Assembly: GCA_963775805.1 (NCBI GenBank)
Contig: CAVZKG010000007.1
Location: 186,001-250,000, forward strand
Source of the DNA: JAFAMB01 sp963775805
Lineage (GTDB): Bacteria > Verrucomicrobiota > Verrucomicrobiia > Chthoniobacterales > JAFAMB01
Direction: 5' to 3'
Length of the DNA stretch: 64,000 nucleotides
The translations under genes were made by a program, and so were the position numbers. A model generated the notes under the pieces. The model ran no database searches. It saw nothing but the letters and a program-made list of their open reading frames with translations, and was not told the DNA's origin. Below are positions 27,116 through 36,869 of this stretch, piece by piece. Each line of letters begins with the position of its first letter. Position 1 is the first letter of the stretch.

Positions 27116-29508
27116 ATGAACGGCACGCAAAATTCGGTTTCAATATTAAGTGGTGCTTCCACAGGAATTGGTTTCGGAATCACGTTGCCATTTATCAAAT
27201 CCCGCTCCGATGTCAGGGACACGTTCCCGAGTGTGGGCAAGTCCAAGAAGCTAACTGCGCCATCCGGTCGAGTGCTGGTCGACGGTGATATTGGTAAGAA
27301 AAAAACTGCCGTCAAAGTAGCAGCAGCGCCAATTGCTTCGCCAGACCACATGTTCATCCTGCACGGCGCGAAAGTGGGGCTGGCCGGTATTCTGGCGCTA
27401 TTTATCGCTCAATCTCTTCGTCTGCAGTACCCCGAGTGGTCCCTGTTTACCGTGATGACGTTGATGATGGTTCACTATCATCCTGGATCCATCGTGCTCA
27501 AGTCGGTCTTTCGCTGTGTGGGCACCCTGGTCGGCGCAATCTTGGGTGTCTGGCTTATGAGTGAACACTTTTCTGATCCGGTTTTATTACTGAGTGTGAC
27601 GTTCCTCGTTATGTGTTTTGCCAGCTACAAAGTGGGACATCTCAGCTCAAAAATGTCTCCCTATGCGTATTTCATGACCGGGGTGACCCTTATTATTGTC
27701 GAAAGCACCGGTCTAGCTCAACCGGGCAAAGAGTGGTCTGTTGCGCTTAGCCGAGTCGAAGAAACTTATGTGGGAATCTGTGCTGTTTTGATTGTCACTC
27801 CGTTGTTCCGGCTTCGGCGTCCACGACTAGAATTTCAGCGACTCGCTAGCTCATTGGTCGACCAACTCAAGAGTTTAACCAAGGTTGAGCTCCGAAACTT
27901 CAGCGAGGGAACCCGTTCTAACGCTGAACTGGTGCAGGAGCAAACAGCAGTGCTGCGAAAGTTGCTCTCGCTCGAGGGCCTTCTGGTAGCGGAGCGACGC
28001 GAAAGTTCATACTTCAAAGCAAACACTGCCGTCCTTTACAACATCCGGAATTCATTACGAAATCTTTTTCAAGCCGTGCTCGATCTGAGTCAATTGCCGG
28101 TTGACTGCAAGGTGCTAACGCGGCCCTTCTCGGCGCAACTGGATGCGGTAAAAGATTCATTCGAGTACCGCTGCTGCGGCGTTGAACGCGCTGCGACACA
28201 AGATCCCTCTATCCTCGCGGGTGCATTCCAAGCTTTGGATGAAGAAATCAATCGTTCGCTTCGATCTGGTGAGCTCAAGGAACTTCCGGCCGATCACTAG
28301 CGGCTGATCTCCGTTTTCGGGATGTCCTTCGACGCATACAGAATGAGTTGCTGAGCCTGGCAGCTTTGGATAGCCAGCTGCAGTGTTCCGCGCAAGATAC
28401 GGTCGATCAGTCTGATCCGCCCAAACTCAAGCGGAAGATCGATCGACGTCTGGTCATCATCGGTTTGAAAGGAGGCCTCATCAGCGTTGTAAGCCTATTT
28501 CTGCTCGTATGGCTTCATCTGCCGGGTGCGCCCATTATGCCGGTTGCCGCATGGCTCGCCTTGATTTTTACCTCCTACGAGATACCACTCGGTCGTTCCG
28601 GACATGTTCGTTCCTTTCAACACCTCCTCCGGATGGCTCTGTACGGATTCTTGACTGTACTTATCATGTTCGTTCTTGTGCCCCTGATGTCGAACTATTG
28701 GGTCATGAATCTGATCCTGTTCTGCATCATGTTCGCGCATGGTTATTTTGCTTCGAAAACTCCCGGACTGACCTTTTGGATGTTAGGGACGCTCTTTCTC
28801 GTTTCCGTTTTAGGCGCTCTTGACGCGCAAAAACCGGTTCCATTTGCAAGCATTATGGACAGCTGCTTAGGAGTGATGATCGGCCTGACGATCGGGGTAA
28901 CTATAACACGTGTGTTATGGCCGAGGTTGCCCCAGAATGAATTGAGGGAAGCAGCCGGCCGATTTTGTAAGGCTGCCATATTGGCTTTGGACGAGAACTC
29001 AAAGGTGTCAATGGGTAGTATCAATTCGATTCTTTCGGCTCTGCCTTTGGATATTGCACGGACAACGGCAGCGCTAGGAGTCAGCAGGCTTCTACGCCAA
29101 GAACAGACAAAGTGGAACAGATTGGTTCCTATTTTGATTAGCCTTTCCGCTCAAATGCCGCGTCTGGCATTGGTCAGAGCCAAGGTTGCGGCTTCGCAAG
29201 AATCTAGTCTTTATCTAGAGGGCTTTCATGAAGACTATCGCTCCTGGATGGAGGCCCTCGGCTGTTTATTTTGTCGGCCCGACAACAAGAAGACTCTACC
29301 TCCGGTTCAAGGTCTGATTGACCAATTAAAGCAGAGGATGGAACGGCTAAAAGTAAATGAACAATCGCATCCTGCTTCAAACGAGCAATCGCGAGAGACT
29401 TTAATGGATGTGAACGAGTATCTCGTTGCAGCGGAGCTCATGCAAGAGTGTGGCGACATCGCCTTGAACCTGCGGTTAGTAGAATACTCAGGGGATTATT
29501 TCCTTTAG
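27116..29508 (+). pseudogene. FUSC-family efflux membrane protein, frameshifted
   Basis: Two membrane modules typical of one FUSC/AaeB protein of about 790 residues. The first, to 28300, has 'DHMFILHGAKVGLAGILALFIAQ' and 'FTVMTLMMVHYHPGSIVLK', then a cytoplasmic helical part. The second, up to 29508, has 'KGGLISVVSLFLLVWLHLPGAP' and further helices. The frames are adjacent: the second frame is open from before the stop at 28298-28300 and reads 'LAADLRFRDVLRRIQNELLSLAALDSQ', which is clearly coding. One missing base near 28296 (CACCTAGCG expected) explains the split. The protein would export aromatic acids or drugs together with the next two genes. Confidence 0.8.
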
Positions 29509-29588
29509 GAGTTGTGTTGGAAAAGCAACGAGATTTTTAGACCCTGGCCGCAACACAAGATTAAAATTCAGCTAAACTTTGTTAATTT

Positions 29589-29798
29589 ATGAATGCGTCA
29601 CATCCCGAATTTAACCTTCTCGATTTTCTTGTTCCTGTGAACTTGGTCGCCGGAGTTCTCGGTTTCCTGGTAGCTTGGCTGACCGTTATGGTGCTGGAGC
29701 GCTTCCGGCTCACACGCTATGTAGGAAACGTCTCGCTCTTCTTCATCGCGCTGGTTGTCTTGCTGGCCGGCTTAACAGATTGGTTGGTGAATCTATGA
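29589..29798 (+). CDS. DUF1656/AaeX-like small membrane protein
   Basis: A 69-residue protein with two transmembrane helices (FLVPVNLVAGVLGFLVAWLTVMVL and VSLFFIALVVLLAGLTDWLV) separated by 'ERFRLTRYVGN'. Size, topology and position between a FUSC gene and an HlyD gene match AaeX-type subunits of hydroxybenzoate efflux systems. Its stop codon overlaps the start of the next gene (ATGA). Confidence 0.7.
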   Translation: MNASHPEFNLLDFLVPVNLVAGVLGFLVAWLTVMVLERFRLTRYVGNVSLFFIALVVLLAGLTDWLVNL

Positions 29799-30693
29799 TT
29801 GCAAAAATATTAGGTTATGGCGTCACCCTGGCGATAGCCACGGCTGGCGGTTGGGTCGTCTGGAGTCAATATCAACACTATAATAACGATCCATGGACAC
29901 GAGATGCGCAAGTCCGCGCCAACGTGGTGGGCATTGCCCCCCGAGTGCCAGGACCGATCATCCGCGTTGCCGTGGTTGATAATCAGCATGTTCGGCGGGG
30001 GGATCTGCTCTTCGAGATCGATCCGGCGGATTACCGTGCGGCGGTCGCGGAGGCAAGGCACAGGTATCGGCTGCAACGGCAGCTTCAACTCAGAGGAAGC
30101 AAGACCTGGATAGACAGACGGCGTTGTATCAGAAAAGGGTAAATGCAGTGCAGGATTACCAAGACGCCCAGGACAGCTACGACAGTGCGCAGGCAAATTT
30201 AGCTGCGGCAAAAGCAAATTTGACAACGGCTGAATTGAAACTCAGTTACACAAACATCTACGCCACGGTCAATGGCGAGGTAACGAACATGGATATCAGC
30301 GAAGGCGCCTATGCCTCGGCTGGACAACAAGTGATGGCGCTTGTAGACAGGGATTCGTATTGGGTCGCTTGGTACTTCAAAGAAACGCAACTTCGGCACA
30401 TCTCCGAGGGTGATATAGCGACAATCTCGCTAATGGGCCGTGAAGATCTACCGTTTAGGGGAACAGTTCGCAGTGTGGGCTGGGGCGTTTTCGTGACGGA
30501 CGGTTCCGCAGGTGAGGGCACTGCTTTGCTGCCCTCAGTCAGTCCAACCATCGATTGGGTCCGCTTACCACAGAGATTTCCCGTGCGTATTGAGGTCGAC
30601 AGTTCGGTGCCAACGGCGCTGCGAATTGGTCAGACCGCCTCGGTGTCAATTTCGCACGGCGCGCAGGCAGAAAAATTGAGTATGCTTCCGTAG
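29795..30693 (+). pseudogene. HlyD/AaeA-type membrane-fusion protein, frameshifted
   Basis: The start ATG 29795 overlaps the DUF1656 stop. One N-terminal helix is followed by the biotinyl-lipoyl half 'DPWTRDAQVRANVVGIAPRVPGPI' and 'VVDNQHVRRGDLLFEIDPADY'. Near 30055 one G seems missing (AGGCAC for AGGGCAC). The alternative frame then gives 'AQVSAATAASTQRKQDL' and the rest of the coiled coil, the second lipoyl half 'IYATVNGEVTNMDISEGAYA' and the barrel to 30693. It would bridge the FUSC pump to an outer-membrane channel, which is not encoded here. Confidence 0.8.
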
Positions 30694-30705
30694 CAGGCTG
30701 CTCAT

Positions 30706-31656
30706 ATGAAAACGACAACAGAACAGGACAACCTTCGTCATACAAAGATACCTCTCAACAATGGATCTGGTACGATCCCCGCGCTTGGTTTTGGCACCCT
30801 GATTCCCGACCCTATTGAAACCAAACTGGCGACAAAGACCGCACTGGAAGTAGGATTCCGCCAACTCGATTCCGCAGAACGATACCGAAATGAAAAAGAG
30901 GTCGGCGAGGCCATGCAGGAGGTGTTTAAGGAGGGCAAGATCAAGCGAGAAGAAGTGTTTGTTGCCACAAAACTCTGGAACAGCAACCACCGCCCTGAAC
31001 GTGTCAAACCCGCTTTTGAGGCGAGTCTACAGCGACTGCAACTCGATTACATCGACCTCTATATAATTCATACCCCGTTTGCCTTTCAACCTGGAGACGA
31101 GCAAGACCCCAGGGACGGGAACGGCAAAGTGATTTATGATGAAGGAGTGACTTTATTGGACACTTGGAAAGCTTTGGAGGATCTTGTGGACGAGGGGAGG
31201 TGTAATGCCATTGGATTGTCGGACGTGAATGTGGAAAAGGCGAAAGAGATTGTTGAATCCGCGAGGATAAAGCCTGCCGTTATTCACGTAGAATCCCATC
31301 CATATCTCCCAGAATGGGAGCTCCTCGAGTTTTGCAAGAAACATGGTATCGTGCTGCAAGCCTTTGCGGCGTTGGGTCATAGCTCAGAACCTAGGTTGCT
31401 GGACGATCCTGTGATTACCTCCATCGCTAAGAGAGTCAACAAAACCCCTGCCCAAGTACTGCTTGCATGGGCGATCCAACGTGGCACGGCTCTTCTTACC
31501 ACGTCCAAAACCCCTAGCCGCATCAAGGAGAACTTTGATATCTCCACCCTTCCTGAAGACGCAATTAAAGAGATTAGTGAGGGGATCAAGACGCGGCAAA
31601 GATTCAATGCAGTCGTGGAGACTGGCGTGCCGGGGTTTATCCCAAGAGGAAAGTGA
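30706..31656 (+). CDS. Aldo/keto reductase
   Basis: A 316-residue NAD(P)H-dependent reductase of the classical AKR fold. Catalytic Asp and Tyr are in 'FRQLDSAERY' (D55, Y60), Lys in 'FVATKLW' and His in 'LYIIHTPF'. Cofactor-site 'LLTTSKTPSRIKENFDI' is near the C-terminus. It is complete and starts 12 bp after the HlyD gene, so it is probably part of the same transcript and may detoxify aldehydes or quinones related to the exported compounds. Confidence 0.85.
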   Translation: MKTTTEQDNLRHTKIPLNNGSGTIPALGFGTLIPDPIETKLATKTALEVGFRQLDSAERYRNEKEVGEAMQEVFKEGKIKREEVFVATKLWNSNHRPERVKPAFEASLQRLQLDYIDLYIIHTPFAFQPGDEQDPRDGNGKVIYDEGVTLLDTWKALEDLVDEGRCNAIGLSDVNVEKAKEIVESARIKPAVIHVESHPYLPEWELLEFCKKHGIVLQAFAALGHSSEPRLLDDPVITSIAKRVNKTPAQVLLAWAIQRGTALLTTSKTPSRIKENFDISTLPEDAIKEISEGIKTRQRFNAVVETGVPGFIPRGK

Positions 31657-31911
31657 ACGTTAGACCGTTTGTCGAGGTCTTCTTAGGTATATGGCCACTT
31701 TTGCTGGCTGGTCTCCAGCTACCGGACTGTGCATCACGCCGGGCGAGCGGTTTCTCCCTCTTCCGGGAGTGTCAGTGTTAATGGTTAATTATTTGACGTT
31801 GAGCTATGACATGCGATTCCACCCCCGCTGACTGGCAGAGCAAACCGACTTCTCCAAGCCCCTTTCTTATGATTTCGCTCACGCGCAAGGGGTGGCTATA
31901 GAGCTATAGAA

Positions 31912-32382
31912 ATGATTCGAGTATTTCAATATGGCGATCATGTTGTCATCGCGGAAATCTTCACCAGGGCCGTCCATGAAATTGCCTCCGAAGTTTATAC
32001 TCTGGAGGAGTGTCTTGCCTGGACTTCGCGAGAGGTGAATTATGAACACTGGAAGAAGCGCTGCGAACTCAAGCGTCCATTTGTCTCCGTGACCGGATCA
32101 GAGATTTCGGGATTTCTCGAACTTGATCCGGACGGCCACATCGATTGCGCTTACGTCAATCCGAAATACAAAAGACGTGGCATCATGACCTCACTGGTGA
32201 CTCATGCGATTGAAACCTGTTTCAGTTTTGGAGTGAACAGAGTGTATACGGAGGCTTCCGTCTGCGCGAAGCCCATGTTTGAGAAACTTGGGTTTGAGGT
32301 CCTCCGGGAAAACCTAGTTAAGATTGGACAGGTTAAATTACTGAACTATTCGATGGAGCTTTTAAACACATCCATCACTTAG
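31912..32382 (+). CDS. GNAT-family N-acetyltransferase
   Basis: A 156-residue single-domain acetyltransferase. The acetyl-CoA loop is 'AYVNPKYKRRGIMTSLVTHAIE' (R-R-G-I-G-like), followed by 'VYTEASVCAKPMFEKLGFEVLRE', which holds the terminal strand motif. Substrate unknown. It stands alone after a 255-bp gap. Confidence 0.8.
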   Translation: MIRVFQYGDHVVIAEIFTRAVHEIASEVYTLEECLAWTSREVNYEHWKKRCELKRPFVSVTGSEISGFLELDPDGHIDCAYVNPKYKRRGIMTSLVTHAIETCFSFGVNRVYTEASVCAKPMFEKLGFEVLRENLVKIGQVKLLNYSMELLNTSIT

Positions 32383-32400
32383 GCCATTACCCACTACGGG

Positions 32401-32523
32401 ATGGCTATGAATATTGAGGTTTTTCAGCCAAATGACATTTCGGACGCGAATGCAAAACTATACGACGAAAGATCACAGAATCTTTGGACGTTTTATTGGT
32501 TGCATTTGGAAAGGGCGATTTGA
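32401..32523 (+). CDS. Possible 40-residue peptide
   Basis: ATG GCT ATG AAT... encodes a short acidic peptide rich in aromatic residues (IEVFQPNDISDANAKLYDER, then a Trp/Tyr-rich end) and stops at 32523. It begins 18 bp after the acetyltransferase stop. It could be a truncated gene start or a small protein. No family was recognised. Confidence 0.2.
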   Translation: MAMNIEVFQPNDISDANAKLYDERSQNLWTFYWLHLERAI

Positions 32524-32601
32524 ATTGCGCCCGGGGCTAAGAACTGCGAGTTGGCTCACCTTGACGGATTTAGCAGCTCGTTCAAGATTGTCACTTTCCG
32601 A

Positions 32602-32958
32602 TTAAGAAGCCGCGCGGAGAGGGGATTTTTTCGACACGCCGGAGGCCGATGATGTTTTCCAATATCTGGGCCCAATTCTTGAAACCGAGCCAATCCAGCC
32701 GCCGCAAAAATCACAGATTGCCACGACGTTGTCTTCAACTGGAATGCTTCCTTCTCCCTCGCACTGCGCGCAAAATTCGGCGGCTTCTGCGTTTATGACA
32801 ACGCAGCCGAGCGAGCGTCGCTCCTGCACCTCGCCTTCGATGAGCATCTCGCATTCCTCGCGCGTTCCGGCCCGCCCTATTGTGCCCGCTATCTTCTGCG
32901 TTTCTTCATCCTCGAATTCGACAATGAATTTCCACTTGGTACGGATCGCCTCGGTCAT
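32602..32958 (-). CDS. Small zinc-ribbon hypothetical protein
   Basis: 118 residues. The N-terminal half is an alpha/beta segment (KWKFIVEFEDEETQKIAGTIGRAGTREECEMLIEGEV). The C-terminal half has two knuckles, CAQC and CDFC, about 21 residues apart, consistent with one zinc ribbon. Function unknown. It is transcribed divergently from Ku with a 139-bp gap. Confidence 0.6.
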   Translation of the reverse strand: MTEAIRTKWKFIVEFEDEETQKIAGTIGRAGTREECEMLIEGEVQERRSLGCVVINAEAAEFCAQCEGEGSIPVEDNVVAICDFCGGWIGSVSRIGPRYWKTSSASGVSKKSPLRAAS

Positions 32959-33097
32959 GCCTGTATATTGTATGGGCTTGGGTTGAGGAACACAAGATAT
33001 TGTGGGAACAAATCTTCAATAACAATCCCTGGTCTAAATACAGTCGCGTAAATCACGATGGACGAAGCAGTAATGACGATTTATCATACAATCCGAA

Positions 33098-33886
33098 ATG
33101 AGACCGATCTGGAAAGGCTCGATAGCATTTGGTTTGGTTCATATTCCTGTAAGGCTTTACTCGGCAACGGAGAGCCAAGGGATTAACTCCAACCTTCTTT
33201 ACAAAAAGGATCTTTCCCGCATCCGGTACCAGCGTGTTGCTGAATCAACCGGGAAAGAAGTCTCCGCAGAGGACATTGTCCGAGGCTACGAAATAGAGAA
33301 AGACCACTTTGTGGTTCTTTCTGACGATGAGATTGACAACGTTGCCCCTGAGAAATCTGCCGCGATCGAAATTCAAGAGTTCGTTGACGAGTCGGAAATC
33401 TCCAGTCTCTATTTCGAAAAGCCGTATTATGTCGAACCCGATAAAGGCGCCAGCAAATCGTACGCTCTTCTTAGGGAGGCCTTGGCGAAGTCCGGCAAGG
33501 TAGGGATCGCGCAGTTTGTCTTACGCAATCGAGAAAATCTTTGCGTATTGAAACCTCAAGGTTCAGGCCTGGCGCTCAACTCCCTCCGGTATGTCTCCGA
33601 AATCCGGCCAATCGAGGAACTCTCGTTACCGACCAAGGAAAAACTTGCCGCAAATGAGGTGAATCTCGCGATAAAGCTGATTGAGGGAATGGCCGGAAAA
33701 TTTGAACCGGCGAAATACCGGGACACCTACACTGAAGAGATCCAAAAATTGATCGATGCTAAGTCTAAAGGCCAGGTACGCAAGACCCCTGCTCCGAAAC
33801 CAGCAAAGAGCAACGTCATAGATCTTGTTGCCGCGCTTCAAGAAAGCCTGAACACAAAAAAGGGTAAGAAACGCGGGGCGGCGTGA
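33098..33886 (+). CDS. ku: Ku protein (non-homologous end joining)
   Basis: 262 residues. It begins 'MRPIWKGSIAFGLVHIPVRLYSAT' and has 'LLYKKDLSRIRYQRV', 'GYEIEKDHFVVLSDDEID' and 'YYVEPDKGASKSYALLREAL', all hallmarks of the bacterial Ku core that forms a homodimeric ring on DNA ends. A Lys-rich tail (KTPAPKPAKSN...KKGKKRGAA) is typical and helps DNA binding. The partner ligase LigD is not encoded in the window. Confidence 0.93.
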   Translation: MRPIWKGSIAFGLVHIPVRLYSATESQGINSNLLYKKDLSRIRYQRVAESTGKEVSAEDIVRGYEIEKDHFVVLSDDEIDNVAPEKSAAIEIQEFVDESEISSLYFEKPYYVEPDKGASKSYALLREALAKSGKVGIAQFVLRNRENLCVLKPQGSGLALNSLRYVSEIRPIEELSLPTKEKLAANEVNLAIKLIEGMAGKFEPAKYRDTYTEEIQKLIDAKSKGQVRKTPAPKPAKSNVIDLVAALQESLNTKKGKKRGAA

Positions 33887-33932
33887 GCGCGATTGACTGG
33901 AATGCTCTCGGCGTGGCGTTTAAGTAGCATCC

Positions 33933-33942
33933 GACCTGTCCC
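33933..33942 (+). repeat. Solitary RAYT-type right end
   Basis: GACCTGTCCC preceded by CATCC and followed by a CT-rich run, as in other right ends of this family. No matching left end lies within several kb upstream. Confidence 0.5.
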
Positions 33943-34005
33943 TCTCTCTTCTTTCCTTTTGCATCGATGAGCGGCTAACCCGGAAATCTCACACTAAAAG
34001 CTGTA

Positions 34006-34073
34006 AAGCGGCGTTTATTTTTTGTAAGTTCTTGGTAGCAAACAAGTTAAACTTAACAAAAAGGACGCCGCTT
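34006..34073 (+). promoter_or_regulatory. Leader hairpin before the transposase start (copy B)
   Basis: AAGCGGCGT (34006-34014) pairs with ACGCCGCTT (34065-34073), two bases before ATG 34076. The ribosome-binding AAGGA is at the edge of the right arm. Sequence differs from copy A but the pairing and position are kept. Confidence 0.55.
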
Positions 34074-34075
34074 CA

Positions 34076-35401
34076 ATGACAGACTGTAGTGAGCAACAAT
34101 ATCTTTTTCAAGATTTAGGTAGTCGAAAAATAGAGGTCGATTTCCAGGGAGGCTTGCTTTCCAGTGATGGGGGCGCTGTCATTCTGCGCGAACTGGAACG
34201 CCACAGCGCATTGTTACGAGATTTTTCGGACTGTTTCATTGACTACCGCGATCAGCGCTTTATCGAGCACCAGGTCCAGGAACTGGTGAGTCAGCGCATT
34301 GATGGCTTGGTTTTGGGCTATGAAGATCTCAATGATCATGACCACCTGCGCCGTGATCCGCTCCATGGGTTGATTTGCGGCAAAAGCGATCCATTCGGAG
34401 AGGATCGGATGGCGGATCGCGATAAAGGCAAAGCTCTGGCTGCTCACTCGACACTGAATCCTTTGGAGTTGAGCGCTCAAGCCGTTGACAGCCGTTACTG
34501 CAAAATCCAGGCGCAGTCCGAGTTGATCGAAGCGTTGCTAATCAAGCGTGGAGTCAAAGCCATTCCACGCAAAAGCTCCGAGATCGTTTTGGATTTTGAC
34601 GCGACCGACGATCCACTTCACGGCAATCAGCAAGGGGCCTATTTTAACGGCTATTATCGGCACTGCTGCTACCTGCCGCTTTACTGCTTTTGCGCTAACA
34701 TTCCGCTCTTTGCCAAGTTGCGCGATTGCAAACGTGATGCTAGCCAGGGCACGGTCGAGGCACTCCAGAAGATCGTGTCAGGGATTCGTAAGCGTTTTGG
34801 CCAGAAGGTTCGCATCGTCGTACGTGCCGATAGCGGATTTGCCCGGGAGCCAATCATGAGCTGGTGCGAGGCCAATGAGGTGTTTTACTGCATAGGTTTG
34901 GGACGTAATGATCTGCTCGCAGAGCAGCTGGAATCAACTTTTGAGAACCTAAAGCGCCAGATTGAAGAGCGAAAAGTAGAACGTCCCTGCCGCAGTTTTA
35001 CCGAGTTTGAATACTCGACTCTCTCGACTTGGACTAAGGCACGCCGGGTCATTGGTAAAGCCGAGATTTTACCCAAAGGCGATAACCCGCGCTTTATCGT
35101 CACTAACTTGCCCAAGGATGGTTGGGGTGATGCAACCCAGGCAGCTCGCTTTGAAGCCGGCGCACTCTACGAGAAGTTTTACTGTGCGCGTGGGGATATG
35201 GAAAACCGCATCAAAGAGCAGCAACTGGATTTGTTTGCCGATCGCACCAGCACCCATTGGATGGCCTCCAACCAACTGCGGCTATGGTTCTCGGCTTTTG
35301 CCCATCTGATCATGCACACTCTGAAGGCCGAAGTTTTAAAAGGGACCCAACTTGAGTCTGCATCGATTGGCCAGATCCGATTGCGTCTCTTTAATCTTTA
35401 A
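34076..35401 (+). CDS. IS1380-family transposase (copy B, complete)
   Basis: A 441-residue DDE transposase. Recognisable: 'EVDFQGGLLSSDGGAVILREL', 'LGYEDLNDHDHLRRDPL', first Asp in 'EIVLDFDATDDPLHGNQQG', second in 'VRADSGFAREPIMSWC', last acidic residue in 'YCARGDMENRIKEQQLDLFADRTS'. The frame is intact, so it may be active and could act on copy A if the ends match. It is clearly related to but distinct from copy A. Confidence 0.92.
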   Translation: MTDCSEQQYLFQDLGSRKIEVDFQGGLLSSDGGAVILRELERHSALLRDFSDCFIDYRDQRFIEHQVQELVSQRIDGLVLGYEDLNDHDHLRRDPLHGLICGKSDPFGEDRMADRDKGKALAAHSTLNPLELSAQAVDSRYCKIQAQSELIEALLIKRGVKAIPRKSSEIVLDFDATDDPLHGNQQGAYFNGYYRHCCYLPLYCFCANIPLFAKLRDCKRDASQGTVEALQKIVSGIRKRFGQKVRIVVRADSGFAREPIMSWCEANEVFYCIGLGRNDLLAEQLESTFENLKRQIEERKVERPCRSFTEFEYSTLSTWTKARRVIGKAEILPKGDNPRFIVTNLPKDGWGDATQAARFEAGALYEKFYCARGDMENRIKEQQLDLFADRTSTHWMASNQLRLWFSAFAHLIMHTLKAEVLKGTQLESASIGQIRLRLFNL

Positions 35402-35405
35402 GATT

Positions 35406-35772
35406 GCAGCCCGATTGACCCAGAGCGTGAGGCGAATCCACATCGAACTCTGTTCGGCCTATCCGCTCAAGGCGTTCTTCGAATTAGTTCACCGACGTCT
35501 GCGTGCCTTGCCATCAGCGACATAGAAAGCTCGATAAAGCCCAATTAGATGCGGGCAAGAGCGCCTCCCGGTGGCTCTTTGGCCGAGCTCTGACTTGAAG
35601 AGGAGCTAAAGCGCCGATCCAGTGCCCCGCCGATGGTAAAATCCGCCGCCGACTCGAAAAAACCCCATCCGAAGGCTCGGAAAGAGACTCACACAAGTCG
35701 CAACACTTTATTAGAGAGTTATACTTCAGACTTGTGATTTATTGGGGCTAACGCCGCTTGTTCATCGTCACA
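35406..35772. other. Intergenic region without recognised gene
   Basis: About 370 bp between IS1380 copy B and the aldo/keto reductase gene. No conserved coding frame, terminator or repeat was recognised. The right end of the insertion sequence probably lies near its start. Confidence 0.35.
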
Positions 35773-36804
35773 TCACGCAGCTGACCGCTCGGAGACCGGA
35801 CGGCGGCGCAGGGTTGTTTGTGTAATTGGCGATGGGTTGTAGTTCGCGTCTATTGATCCGACGTCAGTTCCGGGCGGAACAATCCTGTCGATCTGGTCCA
35901 GGATTTCGTCGTTAAGAACAACGTTGGAGCCCGCAAGCAAATCGTCGAGGTGTTCCATTTTGCGTGGACCAATAATTGCCGACGTCACGCCAGGGTGAGC
36001 TACCACGAAGGCCAACGCCATGTGCGTCAGTGACAGCCCGGCTTCCTCTGCGAGGGGGATGAGCTGCTCGACCGCATCCAACCTGCGTTCGTCAGACATC
36101 TGCTTTGGGAAATATTTGGTGCGTATGCTGTCCGGCTGCTCCTGGCCCTTGCGGTAGCGTCCGGTGAGGTGGCCCATCGCGAGTGGACTCCACACCATCG
36201 CGCCCATCCCATACCGCTCGCATACCGGCAGCACCTCGCGTTCGATGCTGCGATTCAGGATCGAGTAGGGCGGTTGTTCGGTGCGGAAACGCGCCAGCCC
36301 GCGCCGTTCCGAAACCCATTGAGCTTCGACGATCTCTGAGGCGGGGAACGTCGACGATCCGATCGCGCGGACCTTGCCGGCCCGCATCAGATCCGTGAGT
36401 GCCGAGAGGCTCTCCTCGATATCGGTATCCGGTGATGGCCGGTGAATCTGGTAGAGATCGATGTGGTCGGTCTGCAGACGGCGCAACGAAGCCTCCAACT
36501 CACGCGTAAGCCAGCGTCTCGAATTACCACGCTGGTTCGGGTCATCGCCCATCGGAAGGTGCGCCTTGGTGGCGAGTACGATATTGTCGCGACGGCCCTT
36601 GAGAGCCTTGCCGACGATCTCCTCCGATTCGCCCCGGCTATATGCATCGGCCGTGTCGACGAAGTTGATCCCCGCGTCCAACGCCTTGTGAATAATACGA
36701 ATTGATTCGTCGTGGTCGGAATTGCCAACCGCGCCGAACATCATTGCGCCTAGGCAGTAGGGGCTAACCTTGATGCCAGTTCGTCCCAGCGAGCGGTACC
36801 GCAT
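35773..36804 (-). CDS. Aldo/keto reductase
   Basis: 343 residues. 'MRYRSLGRTGIKVSPYCLGAMMFG' start, catalytic D50/Y55 in 'INFVDTADAY', Lys in 'LATKAHLPMG' and His in 'LYQIHRPS'. Cofactor motif 'SAIIGPRKMEHLDDLL' near the C-terminus. It is divergent from a TetR gene with operator-like palindromes in between, so it is probably the regulator's target. GC content is visibly higher than in neighbours, which suggests recent transfer. Confidence 0.88.
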   Translation of the reverse strand: MRYRSLGRTGIKVSPYCLGAMMFGAVGNSDHDESIRIIHKALDAGINFVDTADAYSRGESEEIVGKALKGRRDNIVLATKAHLPMGDDPNQRGNSRRWLTRELEASLRRLQTDHIDLYQIHRPSPDTDIEESLSALTDLMRAGKVRAIGSSTFPASEIVEAQWVSERRGLARFRTEQPPYSILNRSIEREVLPVCERYGMGAMVWSPLAMGHLTGRYRKGQEQPDSIRTKYFPKQMSDERRLDAVEQLIPLAEEAGLSLTHMALAFVVAHPGVTSAIIGPRKMEHLDDLLAGSNVVLNDEILDQIDRIVPPGTDVGSIDANYNPSPITQTTLRRRPVSERSAA

Positions 36805-36869
36805 AATCTTTCTCCTATCTCCGATGATTGGTTGTTAGTGGCGCCGTGTTGCGTTAATTTCAGTTAAAC

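Larger units (their letters stand above)
33978..35405 (+). mobile_element. IS1380-family insertion sequence, copy B (intact transposase)
   Basis: The left end probably starts at AACCCGGAAATCTCACA (about 33978), similar to the corresponding sequence of copy A. The right end could not be identified, because no inverted partner was seen after 35401. The transposase gene fills nearly the whole element. Confidence 0.65.

Noticed and set aside
36027..36728. Overlapping frames inside the high-GC aldo/keto reductase gene
   Set aside because: High GC produces long stop-free frames; only the reductase frame shows catalytic motifs.
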